The translations under genes were made by a program, and so were the position numbers. A DNA stretch of 64,000 bases from contig NZ_RQXT01000033.1 in the NCBI RefSeq assembly GCF_003863365.1, positions 1 to 64,000 on the forward strand, given 5' to 3'. Below, one piece after another: positions 31,612 through 39,321 of this stretch. Within the stretch, counting starts at the first letter, position 1, and each line of letters begins with the position of its first letter. Origin of the DNA: Mesorhizobium tamadayense. GTDB lineage: Bacteria; Pseudomonadota; Alphaproteobacteria; Rhizobiales; Rhizobiaceae. Under the pieces are notes generated by a model. It saw only the letters and a program-made list of their open reading frames with translations. It did no database searches and was not told the DNA's origin.

Positions 31612-32037
31612 ATGACACCCGACCAGATCAAGCTTGTGCAGGATAGTTTTCGCGAGGTCGTCCCGATCAAGACGGCGGCCGCCGCCCTGTTCTACGAGAA
31701 GCTGTTCGCGATCGACGGCAGCCTCAAGGCGCTGTTTCGCGCCACCGACATGAGCAAGCAGGGTGCCAAGCTGATGGCGGCGCTGGGCTTCGTCGTGCAT
31801 GGGCTTTCCCGCGCCGAGACCATCCTGCCCACCGTCCAGGACCTCGCCAGGCGTCACGTCGGCTACGGCGTCGAGGAGCACCACTATCCGATCGTCGGCC
31901 AGGCGCTGATCGAGACGCTCGAGGCAGGTCTCGGCGAGGCTTTCACGCCTCAGGTCCGCGAAGCCTGGCAAGCCGCCTACAGCCTGCTCGCCGGTGTCAT
32001 GATCGCGGCGGCCCGCGAGGTGCCACTGGCGGCTTGA
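31612..32037 (+). CDS. Single-domain bacterial globin
   Basis: A 141-residue globin related to the haem domain of flavohaemoglobin, without the reductase part. Family residues are in place: Tyr B10 (ALFYEKLF, residue 28), Phe CD1 (LKALF, residue 42), Gln E7 (SKQGAK, residue 50) and the proximal His F8 in RRHVGYGV (residue 82). The ATG follows GGAGG. Tyr B10/Gln E7 globins bind oxygen tightly and often detoxify NO with a separate reductase. It is divergent from the LuxR-type ATPase regulator. The stop is followed directly by a repeat-rich region. Confidence 0.88.
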   Translation: MTPDQIKLVQDSFREVVPIKTAAAALFYEKLFAIDGSLKALFRATDMSKQGAKLMAALGFVVHGLSRAETILPTVQDLARRHVGYGVEEHHYPIVGQALIETLEAGLGEAFTPQVREAWQAAYSLLAGVMIAAAREVPLAA

Positions 32038-32189
32038 GCAAGCTTCGGTTCCTCGCCTGGCTGGAGCGGGGAGCCGAGCGCGGCGAGACGGAGAGGGGGC
32101 TTTTGTAAGGAGTTCCTCCTTTTCGTCTTGGCTTGGCCGAGGGTCGTCCTGAATAAAGGGAGAGGATCCAAGCTGAAGCAGCGTCGCGT

Positions 32190-32400
32190 TCCGTCACACC
32201 CCCCTCTGTCCTGCCGGACATCTCCCCCGCAAGGGGGGAGATCGGATGTCACGCAGACTTTCGCCAATCTCCGGCGTTGCAGGAAGAGCGCCGCGCCGAA
32301 GCTGCCAAACACCCCCTTGCGGGTCCCTTGCGGGGGAGATGTCCGGCAGGACAGAGGGGGGGTGCTGTCCCGCCATGCTCTCAGTAAATCCTCGCCCCGC
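32190..32400. repeat. Dispersed repeat, inverted pair
   Basis: A reverse copy (ACCCCCCTCTGTCCTGCCGG, CCCGCAAGGGGGGAGATCGG) and a forward copy (CCCTTGCGGGGGAGATGTCC, GGCAGGACAGAGGGGGGGTG) with about 90 bases between. The sequence ACTTTCGCCAATCTCCGGCG between them resembles the spacer at 4425. Together with flanking DNA it makes up the 527-base gene-free gap from 32038 to 32564. I saw no gene in that gap. Confidence 0.75.
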
Positions 32401-32564
32401 CGGCTTCTCTGGTTGGGCGCCCGGCAAATCCTTCGGCGCGACGCGCTTTAGAAGCAGCGAGGGACTGCTGTCACGCGCGATGCCGGGAAAATGGAATCGC
32501 CTTGCCGGCGATCGGCAATGCGCAGCGGAAAGTCGCGTCGGGAGAGCCGCCCAGGCCTCTGTCG

Positions 32565-32753
32565 CTATTTTCGCTTTGCCGGCTTTTTCTTTGGCGGCGC
32601 TTCAACCGGCCCGAGGGCGAGCCTGGCCGCGCGAAGCCGTTCCGTCTTTGCTTGCCGAGCTGCCGCTTCCCCCTCGATTATCGTGCGCGCCGTCTTCGTG
32701 GTGGCTTCGCTCTTGGCGTCGCCCTTCGGCTTGAACACACTCGTTTCGGCCAT
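32565..32753 (-). CDS. Small basic hypothetical protein
   Basis: A 62-residue protein with a Lys/Ala-rich helix (ARTIIEGEAAARQAKTERLR) and a basic tail, PPKKKPAKRK. GAGG lies 6 bases upstream of the ATG. There is no signal peptide. The tail suggests nucleic-acid binding, but no family is recognised. It stands alone upstream of cspA on the same strand. Confidence 0.6.
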   Translation of the reverse strand: MAETSVFKPKGDAKSEATTKTARTIIEGEAAARQAKTERLRAARLALGPVEAPPKKKPAKRK

Positions 32754-32869
32754 TTTCTACCTCGCTGTTTGAAACGAAGAAGGCCGGGCAAGCCCGACCT
32801 CCTTGATGCATGTCTCCCGAAAGCGGGAACCGGTTTTGGGAAAACGACATGCGCAGATGCAGGCCCTTA

Positions 32870-32955
32870 GAGCGCGTCGCCTGAATCCGTTTCAGCGCGA
32901 CGCGCCTTAAAGCGCACGAAGCGAATCTGAAGCATCGCGATGCGCTTTAGCGCTC
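32870..32955. repeat. Degenerate palindromic repeat
   Basis: GAGCGCGTCGCCTGAATCCG and TTTCAGCGCGACGCGC form an imperfect hairpin (GCGCGTCGC with GCGACGCGC). Then comes AAGCGCACGAAGCGAATCTG with GATGCGCTTTAGCGCTCC. The upstream part (TCTCCCGAAAGCGGGAACCG at 32813-32832) is another widespread rhizobial intergenic motif. Confidence 0.65.
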
Positions 32956-33004
32956 CAGGGCCGATGCCGGTACATCCGTGGTCAAAGGCCCTGGATGCAC
33001 GGCG

Positions 33005-33214
33005 TCAGGCCGCCTGGATGTTTTCCGCCGAGCTCTTGCCGCTGCGGGAATCCTTGACGACGTCGAAGCTCACCTTCTGGCCTTCCGCGAGGGAACGCAT
33101 TCCGGCGCGCTCGACGGCGGAAATATGGACGAACACGTCCGGCTGGCCATTGCCCTGCTCGATGAAGCCGAAGCCTTTGGTGGCGTTGAAAAACTTCACG
33201 GTTCCAGTAGTCAT
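33005..33214 (-). CDS. cspA: Cold-shock protein (CspA family)
   Basis: A 69-residue single cold-shock domain protein. RNP1-like KGFGFIEQ and RNP2-like VFVHISAV are intact, with the typical start TGTVKFFNATKG. AAAGGA precedes the ATG. It binds single-stranded RNA/DNA as an RNA chaperone in the cytoplasm. The minus-strand leader (33215-33360) is AT-richer than its surroundings, as in cold-shock mRNAs. No specific cold-box was identified. Confidence 0.93.
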   Translation of the reverse strand: MTTGTVKFFNATKGFGFIEQGNGQPDVFVHISAVERAGMRSLAEGQKVSFDVVKDSRSGKSSAENIQAA

Positions 33215-33645
33215 ACGATTTTCCTTTCAAATCGACACAAATCATCGCCGCTTGACTTCATGCCAAACGTCGTAGTCTTCGAAATTGAGAGGGAAGATCG
33301 TCGGGCGCCAAGGCGCGGAAACAACATTCGTTCAACAAGATCGATTTCAAAAACATAGCGCTTAATCGAAGCTGCGACAAGGCGCAAGCCAGATAATATT
33401 GTCAGTGGCTTCCGGCCGATTCGGCTTCAGGCGATGCACTCGACACCCAGCATAACGGACTGGAAGAAGGCCGCGCGCGAACGGGTCGATCTCCTCGATT
33501 TTGTTGAGGGCGCCGAGGTCGCAGAGCACCTGGCCGGCCACGGTCGCTGGCCCACCGGCCGGTGCAGAGTAGCCCGCGAGCGGAGGTGATTTGGCAGGTA
33601 GAGGGAACGTGCAGCCGTCCAGCTGCCAACTCGCATGCGGCAGAC
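33215..33645. other. Region between cspA and a lipoprotein gene, possible decayed coding sequence
   Basis: Bases 33215-33360 are the cspA leader. From 33362 to about 33600 the minus strand has open frames with some protein-like stretches (AGQVLCDLGALNKIEEIDPF in one frame, AAFFQSVMLGVECIA and a stop in another). This looks like a short gene with a frameshift, but there is no ribosome site or family match. I do not call a gene. Confidence 0.35.
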
Positions 33646-34086
33646 CTAACTCGTCCAGATCGAGCATCCAACCTTTTGCCTCGTAGCGGGGTCCCGGACG
33701 ACTTTCGCGAAGGCGCGGTGAAGACCAACTCTGTTGGATCTGACTTTCTTGCTCGCAAGGTAGTTCGGGTCGCCGACTTCCCAACGGTAGCGCGTGTTTG
33801 CCGGGGCGCGCTTCCAGGTGAATTTCGAGACGTAGGCCAACTGGCCCGGCGTGGTGTCAGCGAACCGGCAGTCGATGGTTTCCGGTATCATTCCCTTCGC
33901 TGCCATTGCATTGACGACCTCGTTGGCATTGGCCGTTGCCAGCCATTGGTCTATGCCGCTCATCTGGTATGCGTCTCTGCCGCTCATGCTCATGCATCCT
34001 CCAAGCAGCAATAGCGCGCCGATTGCCGCGCCTGCCCGGCTCGTCCGTGCCTCGGTTCTGGCGGGCCACGGCGCGCTGGCAGGCAT
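33646..34086 (-). CDS. Putative small lipoprotein
   Basis: A 146-residue protein with a lipoprotein signal: basic N-region, hydrophobic GAAIGALLLLGG and the lipobox Cys at residue 31. The mature part (NEVVNAMAAKGMIPETIDCR, then GQLAYVSKFTWKRAPANTRYRWEVGDPNYL) is compact, with two more cysteines. No strong ribosome site precedes the ATG at 34086, so the exact start is uncertain. The family is unknown to me. It is divergent from minC, with the CtrA-like site between them. Confidence 0.6.
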   Translation of the reverse strand: MPASAPWPARTEARTSRAGAAIGALLLLGGCMSMSGRDAYQMSGIDQWLATANANEVVNAMAAKGMIPETIDCRFADTTPGQLAYVSKFTWKRAPANTRYRWEVGDPNYLASKKVRSNRVGLHRAFAKVVRDPATRQKVGCSIWTS

Positions 34087-34146
34087 TGTGGCCGCCCCGC
34101 CACAAAACTTAGTCGCGCCAGCGCTTAACGCTCTCCACCCCTTAAA

Positions 34147-34161
34147 TTAACCTTTTGTTAA
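34147..34161 (+). promoter_or_regulatory. Candidate CtrA box (TTAA-N7-TTAA)
   Basis: TTAACCTTTTGTTAA matches the CtrA consensus TTAA-N7-TTAA exactly and is followed by a half-site-like TTTAACCATTG at 34179. It lies 48 bases upstream of minC. CtrA is the cell-cycle master regulator of alphaproteobacteria and is reported to control the Min genes in Sinorhizobium, so the position is meaningful. Confidence 0.7.
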
Positions 34162-34208
34162 CCATTAGCCCGGCACCCTTTAACCATTGAGTAAGGATTC
34201 GCCTGGCC

Positions 34209-35069
34209 GTGACCTTCGCCGCCCCTTTGCACAACAAATCCATCCGCTTCCGCGCCCGCTCCTTCGTCGCTTTCACGCTGACGCCGGAGGCGCCGATCGA
34301 CGACTGGCTGGAGGGCCTCGATCACTGGATCGCCAACTCGCCGGGCTATTTCGCCGGGCGCCCGGTGGTGCTGGATCTCAACACTTTGAAGCCCGGCCCG
34401 GAGGAGATCGAGGCGCTGGTCGGCACGCTGGCGCGGCGCGGCATCCGCGTCTATGCCATCGAGCTCGAAGTCGCCGAGCTCGGGCCCGAATTGCCGCCGC
34501 TGCTTGCCGGCGCCAAGGAGGCCACGGCCGAAGGCTTGCTGGGCAGGGCTGCGCGCAAGGCGAAGGCCGAAGAAATCACGGTCGAAACGGCCACGGTCGA
34601 GGATGTGCAGCCCGGCCAGGTGCGGGCGCCGCAGGACGAGCTGGCAAAGCTCGATGCGGAGAGCACGCAGGCGACCCAATTAGCAGCAGCCAAGGCGCGG
34701 CCGGGGCAGGGCGCCGAGCCGGCGCGGCACGAGCCCGCCGCCGGCACATTGATGATCAAGGCGCCGATCCGCTCCGGACAGTCGGTGTTCCATCCGCATG
34801 GCGACGTCATCGTGTTGGGCTCGGTGGCGTCCGGCTCGGAAATCGTCGCCGGCGGCTCGATCCATGTCTACGGCACGCTTCGCGGCCGGGCCATCGCCGG
34901 CTCGGAAGGCAACATTTCGGCGCGCATCTTCTGCCGCAAGAACGAGGCCGAGCTGCTCGCCGTCGACGGCTGGTACACCACGGCCGAGGAGATGGAAGGG
35001 GTCTCGCGCGGCAAGGCCGTGCAGGCCTTCCTCGACAACGACGCGCTGTGTGTGGTGCCGCTCGGCTGA
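34209..35069 (+). CDS. minC: Septum-site inhibitor MinC
   Basis: A 286-residue FtsZ-assembly inhibitor. The N-domain begins KSIRFRARSFVAFTLTPEAP, and a charged Ala-rich linker spans about 110-175. The C-terminal beta-helix shows IRSGQSVFHPHGDVIVLGSVASGSEIVAGGSIHVYGTLRGRAIAG, followed by ARIFCRKNEAELLAVDGWY. GTG at 34209 is the likely start, with AAGGA about 10 bases upstream. MinC is recruited to the membrane by MinD. It is first in minC-minD-minE, with 113 bases before minD. Confidence 0.93.
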   Translation: MTFAAPLHNKSIRFRARSFVAFTLTPEAPIDDWLEGLDHWIANSPGYFAGRPVVLDLNTLKPGPEEIEALVGTLARRGIRVYAIELEVAELGPELPPLLAGAKEATAEGLLGRAARKAKAEEITVETATVEDVQPGQVRAPQDELAKLDAESTQATQLAAAKARPGQGAEPARHEPAAGTLMIKAPIRSGQSVFHPHGDVIVLGSVASGSEIVAGGSIHVYGTLRGRAIAGSEGNISARIFCRKNEAELLAVDGWYTTAEEMEGVSRGKAVQAFLDNDALCVVPLG

Positions 35070-35182
35070 GTCCCGAACCGGAGCCGCAAGCTTCGGACCG
35101 GCTTCGCGTGCAAGTATCGCTAGAAACCGCCGTGCCCGCACGGCCGGAACCAACATAAGAAACGCCAACGGAGGCTGGATAG

Positions 35183-35998
35183 ATGGGCAAGGTAGTGGTG
35201 GTCACCTCGGGCAAGGGAGGCGTCGGCAAGACGACCTCGACGGCCGCGCTCGGCGCTGCCGTGGCCAGGACCGGCAAGAAGGTGGCGCTGGTCGATTTCG
35301 ACGTCGGCCTGAGGAACCTCGACCTCATCATGGGCGCCGAGCGCCGCGTGGTGTTCGACCTCGTCAACGTCATCCAGGGCACGGCGAAGCTGTCGCAGGC
35401 GCTGATCCGCGACAAGCGGCTGGAGACGCTCTACCTGCTGCCCGCCTCGCAGACGCGCGACAAGGACGCGCTGACCGAGGAGGGCGTCGCCGAAGTCATC
35501 GGCCGCCTGCGCCAGGTGTTCGACTATGTCTTCTGCGACAGCCCTGCCGGCATCGAGCGCGGCGCCCAGCTTGCCATGCGCTTCGCCGACGAGGCGGTGA
35601 TCGTCACCAATCCGGAAGTGAGCTCGGTGCGCGACTCCGACCGCATTATCGGCTTGCTCGACGCCCGCACCATGAAGGCCGAGCAGGGCGAGCATATCGC
35701 CAAGCATGTGCTGGTCACGCGCTATGACGCAGCGCGCGCCGCGCGCGGCGAGATGCTGTCGATCGACGACGTGCTGGAAATCCTGTCGACGCCCCTGCTC
35801 GGCATCATCCCGGAAAGCCAGGATGTGCTGCGCGCCTCGAACCTCGGCGCGCCGGTGACGCTGTCGGACCCGACCAATTCCGCCGCTAAGGCCTATCTCG
35901 AAGCGGCAAGACGTCTGGAAGGCGAGGACCTGCCGGTGGTCGTCCCCTTCGAACGCAAAGGCTTCCTCGACCGGCTGCTCGGAAGGAGGGCTGCATGA
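35183..35998 (+). CDS. minD: Septum-site ATPase MinD
   Basis: A 271-residue ParA-like ATPase of normal length. The deviant Walker A GKGGVGKTTSTAALG lies at residues 10-24, DFDVGLRNLDLIMGAERR near 40, and DYVFCDSPAGIERGA near 115. The C-terminal amphipathic membrane-targeting helix FERKGFLDRLLGRR is present. GGAGG is upstream of the ATG. It binds MinC and is released from the membrane by MinE. Its stop overlaps the minE start by 4 bases (ATGA). Confidence 0.96.
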   Translation: MGKVVVVTSGKGGVGKTTSTAALGAAVARTGKKVALVDFDVGLRNLDLIMGAERRVVFDLVNVIQGTAKLSQALIRDKRLETLYLLPASQTRDKDALTEEGVAEVIGRLRQVFDYVFCDSPAGIERGAQLAMRFADEAVIVTNPEVSSVRDSDRIIGLLDARTMKAEQGEHIAKHVLVTRYDAARAARGEMLSIDDVLEILSTPLLGIIPESQDVLRASNLGAPVTLSDPTNSAAKAYLEAARRLEGEDLPVVVPFERKGFLDRLLGRRAA

Positions 35999-36267
35999 GC
36001 ATTCTCGACCTCTTCAAGCGGCGCACCAGCGCCCCGGTGGCGCGCGAGCGGCTGCAGCTGCTGCTCGCCTATGAGCGCCGGAGCCGCGGCCAGCCCGACC
36101 TTGTCTCCATCCTGCGCGAGGAGATCATGGCGGTCATCGCCAAGCATGTGCAGATCGACCAGGACTACCTCCAGGTCTCGATGGACCGCGGCGCGACGAT
36201 GTCGACGCTGGAAATCGACATCCAGATCCCGAACAAGAGCGCCATGCCGCTGGCGATGGCGGGGTGA
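35995..36267 (+). CDS. minE: Topological factor MinE
   Basis: A 90-residue MinE of normal length. SILDLFKRRTSAPVARERLQLLLAYER is the MinD-binding and membrane-targeting N-terminus. LREEIMAVIAKHVQIDQDYL starts the dimerisation domain, which ends STLEIDIQIPNK. It overlaps minD by 4 bases, so translation is coupled. It stimulates MinD ATPase activity and sets the pole-to-pole pattern that places the division septum at mid-cell. Confidence 0.95.
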   Translation: MSILDLFKRRTSAPVARERLQLLLAYERRSRGQPDLVSILREEIMAVIAKHVQIDQDYLQVSMDRGATMSTLEIDIQIPNKSAMPLAMAG

Positions 36268-36269
36268 GC

Positions 36270-36500
36270 TTACCCTCCCCTTGTGGGGAGGGTCGATCCG
36301 CGAAGCGGATCGGGGCGGGGGCTGCGCCAACCCCCACCCGGACCTTCGGTCCGACCTCCCCACAAAGGGCCACAAAGGGGGAGGTAGGGCGCCGGCGCCA
36401 TCACGCTGACAATCGGCGAAAGCGGCTGAGCGCGTATTCTCCGCCCTTGAGGGGGAGATGGCCGGCAGGCTAGAGGGGGGCGCTGTCCCGCCAACCTGTC
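36270..36500. repeat. Hairpin repeats after minE
   Basis: Three elements follow the minE stop: CCCTCCCCTTGTGGGGAGGG (perfect hairpin); GATCCGCGAAGCGGATC (perfect hairpin); and CCGGACCTTCGGTCCG with CCTCCCCACAAAG. From 36440 a forward copy of the main dispersed core follows (GAGGGGGAGATGGCCGGCAG). The first hairpin may end the minCDE transcript. No gene is seen in 36268-36526. Confidence 0.7.
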
Positions 36501-36526
36501 AGGCCGTCCACCCCTGCGCCAACCCC

Positions 36527-38293
36527 TCACTCCGGCTGATACAGCTCATCCATGCTGAGCTTCGCCAACTCGGCAAACGGCGCCTGCTTCTTCACCTGTC
36601 CATGCTCCAGGATCACCAGGTCGTCGCAGAACGAGATCGTCGAGTGATGGTGGCTGATGACGATCGTGGTGCGGCGGCCGGCGCGCGACTTCAGCGTTTC
36701 CACGATCGCCGCTTCGGAAAGCCCGTCCACCGCGTTGGTGGCCTCGTCCAGGATCAATATGTCGGGGTCGCGCAGCAAGGCGCGGGCGAGTGCGATGCGC
36801 TGCCTTTGCCCGGCCGACAGGTTGACGCCGCGATAGCCGACGACCGTCTGGTAGCCCTGCGGCAGCGTCTCGATGAAGCCGTGCGCCTCGGCGAGCATAG
36901 CGGCGCGGTGGGCCTCTTCCGCGCTGGCCGTGTCCTTGCCGTAGGTGATGTTGTCGAGGATCGTCCCGTCGACCAGTTCCAGCTCCTGGCTGGCCAAAGC
37001 GATATGGGCCCGCCATTCGGCCGGGTCGATCTCGCCGAGCGGCGTGCCGTCGACCAGGATCCGGCCCCCGTCCGGCTCGACGAAGCGGCAGAGCAGGTTG
37101 ACGATCGTCGTCTTGCCGGCGCCGGAGCGGCCGATCAGCGCGGTGGAGCGGCCGCTCGCGATGTCGAAGCTTACCGCGTGCAGCACCGCCGCGCGCTGCT
37201 CCTCATTGGCGTAGCTGAAGCTCACGCCCTCGAAAGCGATTTTGTCGTTCAAACCCGCGAACGGCCGGCTGCCTTGCGGCGGCGCCGGCTTGCCGTCGGG
37301 GTCGAGCAGCCAGCTCACCTCCTCCAGCGAGCCGGAAAGCCCCTGCAGCTGGCTCCAGGTCATCTGCAGCGCCCGCACATGCGGCTGCAGGCGGTAGAGC
37401 AGGATGAGGAAGGCGGCGACCAGCGGGAAGCTCAGGCCCGCGAGCCAGGCGCCGATCACCACCGCCAGGAACAGCATGGCGTGCAGCACTTCCGTCAGCG
37501 GCGCCAACGCGCCCTGGCGGCTGGAGAGCAGGAAGGCCGCCCGCCGCACGCCGTCCGATGCCTTCTCGAACGCCGCCTTCTCGCGCGCTTCCTGGCCGAA
37601 GATGCGGATCAGCCGCCCGGCATGGACGAGATGCAACATTTGCGAAGCCAGGGCGCTGTTGCGGGCAGCGACGCCGCGGCTCGGGGATCTCAGCTGCGCC
37701 GACAGCGCCATATGCGCCACTTGCACGAGCGCTTGCCCCAGCGTCACCAGCAGCGTCATCTGCCAGGAAAGCAGCAGCAGGAAGACGAGCAGGATCACCG
37801 CCGCCGAGGCGCTGACGATGGCGCCCAGCATCCCCTGGATAGCGTCGGAGGCGCGCCAGGATTCGTTGGAGATGATGTTGAGCAGCCGGCCCGGGCTCTC
37901 CTTCAGGAAGAAGGGATAGCCGATCTCGAGCAGCCGCGCCGCAAGTGCGCCGCGGATCGATTGGCTCGCCTTGCCGTAGATATGGGCCGTCAGCACCGAA
38001 TTGGCGAAGGCGAGCAGGTTCTTGAGCAGGATCGAGCCGAGGATCGCGGCAGCAATCGCGATCAGCCGCTCGCGCTCGCCGAGCCCCGCGCCGACCTTCT
38101 GCAGCAGGGCGGAGAGGCCGGCCATGCCCGTCGCCTCGCCATGCCCCATGATGATGCCGAGCAGCGGGATGATGAGCCCGATGCCGAGACCTTCGAGCGC
38201 GGCACTGGCAAGCCCGAGCGCGACGACGACGGGCAGCAGGCCGAGCTGCCGCCGGCCGAGCGCATGGCGCAGCATCGGCAGCGTCCCGCTCAT
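36527..38293 (-). CDS. ABC transporter, fused permease-ATPase (MsbA/polysaccharide exporter type)
   Basis: A 588-residue half-size ABC exporter. The first ~320 residues hold six membrane helices (e.g. LLPVVVALGLASAALEGLGI, AAVILLVFLLLLSWQMTLLV). The ATPase domain has Walker A GRSGAGKTT near 388, signature LSAGQRQRIALARA near 495, Walker B DILILDEATNAVD and an H-loop in VISHHHST. It overlaps the upstream glycosyltransferase by 4 bases (ATGA) and is last of a four-gene minus-strand operon for a surface glycan. It probably exports a lipid-linked sugar or capsule part. It acts as a dimer. Confidence 0.88.
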   Translation of the reverse strand: MSGTLPMLRHALGRRQLGLLPVVVALGLASAALEGLGIGLIIPLLGIIMGHGEATGMAGLSALLQKVGAGLGERERLIAIAAAILGSILLKNLLAFANSVLTAHIYGKASQSIRGALAARLLEIGYPFFLKESPGRLLNIISNESWRASDAIQGMLGAIVSASAAVILLVFLLLLSWQMTLLVTLGQALVQVAHMALSAQLRSPSRGVAARNSALASQMLHLVHAGRLIRIFGQEAREKAAFEKASDGVRRAAFLLSSRQGALAPLTEVLHAMLFLAVVIGAWLAGLSFPLVAAFLILLYRLQPHVRALQMTWSQLQGLSGSLEEVSWLLDPDGKPAPPQGSRPFAGLNDKIAFEGVSFSYANEEQRAAVLHAVSFDIASGRSTALIGRSGAGKTTIVNLLCRFVEPDGGRILVDGTPLGEIDPAEWRAHIALASQELELVDGTILDNITYGKDTASAEEAHRAAMLAEAHGFIETLPQGYQTVVGYRGVNLSAGQRQRIALARALLRDPDILILDEATNAVDGLSEAAIVETLKSRAGRRTTIVISHHHSTISFCDDLVILEHGQVKKQAPFAELAKLSMDELYQPE

Positions 38294-39321
38294 CGCGCGC
38301 CGGCCTCCGCCTTGGCCTCGGTGGTTTCCTGGGCGAGTCGCGCTTGCCGATCCGGCCGCCCGGCGAGCACAAGCAATGTGAGCTTCGCCGCGCCCGCGAG
38401 GTTCATCAAAACGATCGGCCAGTGCGACAGCTTGAGATCGCTGTCGAATCGCGGGCCGCCGGCGAGCTCACGCAGCGCCGCCCGAACCGCCCAGTAGAAA
38501 TGGCGAAGCAGCCAGGGCGCGCGGCGGAAATGCTTGAGGCACAGCGCGCCGTTGCCGAAATGATAGTCGCGGTGCAGCCGGTCGACCGCCTTGCGGTCGC
38601 GCCGTCCGTGGTGGTGGAAGATCGTCATGTCGGGCACGTATTCGACCGGTATGCCGGCAAGCATCGCGCGCACCAGATAATCCGTGTCCTCGGCCGAGCG
38701 CAGCGCCCCGCCGGCGCCGAAGCGTTCGTCGAAGGGGCCGATGCGCGCGGCGACGTCGCGGTGCATGGTCATGTTGCAGCCGAGCACGAAGCCGCCCGGA
38801 TGGATGGCCTGCGTCAGCCGCTCGCGCTTGTCGCAGCGCTTGATGGTGAAGGGCAGGTCGCGCGCGTCGCCGATTTCGACGCGGCCGCCGCGGATCAGCC
38901 ATTTCTCGCCGCTCGCATAATGCCGCTCGAGGTCGACGAGGTAGCCGCGCTCGAGCCTGCAGTCGTCGTCGACGAAGACCAGCACCCGCCCGCGCGCCCG
39001 CGCCAGCCCCGCATTGCGCGCCGCCGCCAGCCCGGGCCGAGGCTCCGAGATCGCCGTCAGCGGAATGGCCGACCTGCCGGCGAGCGCCGAGAGATAGCCG
39101 GCCGTACCGTCGCGCGAGCCGTTGTCGACCACCACCAGCTCGGCGGCGAAGGCGGGATGCGCAAGGCAGGCGGCCTGGATCGAACCGATGCAGGCTTCGA
39201 GCACGGCCATCCGGTCGCGCGTGCAGACGATGAAGGAGACCTGCGGCCGCTGCCTCGGCCAGGGAGGGACGGGCAGAACCGGGCGGGGGCGCTGCAGCAG
39301 CGGACGGTGCTCGGCGTTCAT
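38290..39321 (-). CDS. Glycosyltransferase family 2
   Basis: A 343-residue GT2 enzyme with a GT-A fold: VSFIVCTRDRMAVLEACIGS near 30, VVDNGSRDG near 65 and the metal-binding VLVFVDDDCRLE near 115. RSAEDTDYLVRAMLAGIPVE near 215 carries the catalytic acid region. The C-terminal ~60 residues include hydrophobic segments (WPIVLMNLAGAAKLTLLVLA) suggesting membrane association. ATG at 39321 is used, overlapping the upstream GT2 stop (ATGA). The operon context indicates cell-surface polysaccharide synthesis. The sugar donor is unknown. Confidence 0.88.
   Translation of the reverse strand: MNAEHRPLLQRPRPVLPVPPWPRQRPQVSFIVCTRDRMAVLEACIGSIQAACLAHPAFAAELVVVDNGSRDGTAGYLSALAGRSAIPLTAISEPRPGLAAARNAGLARARGRVLVFVDDDCRLERGYLVDLERHYASGEKWLIRGGRVEIGDARDLPFTIKRCDKRERLTQAIHPGGFVLGCNMTMHRDVAARIGPFDERFGAGGALRSAEDTDYLVRAMLAGIPVEYVPDMTIFHHHGRRDRKAVDRLHRDYHFGNGALCLKHFRRAPWLLRHFYWAVRAALRELAGGPRFDSDLKLSHWPIVLMNLAGAAKLTLLVLAGRPDRQARLAQETTEAKAEAGAR

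Noticed and set aside
36458..38497. 679-codon plus-strand open frame opposite the ABC exporter
   Set aside because: Antisense shadow; the minus strand has complete Walker and signature motifs.
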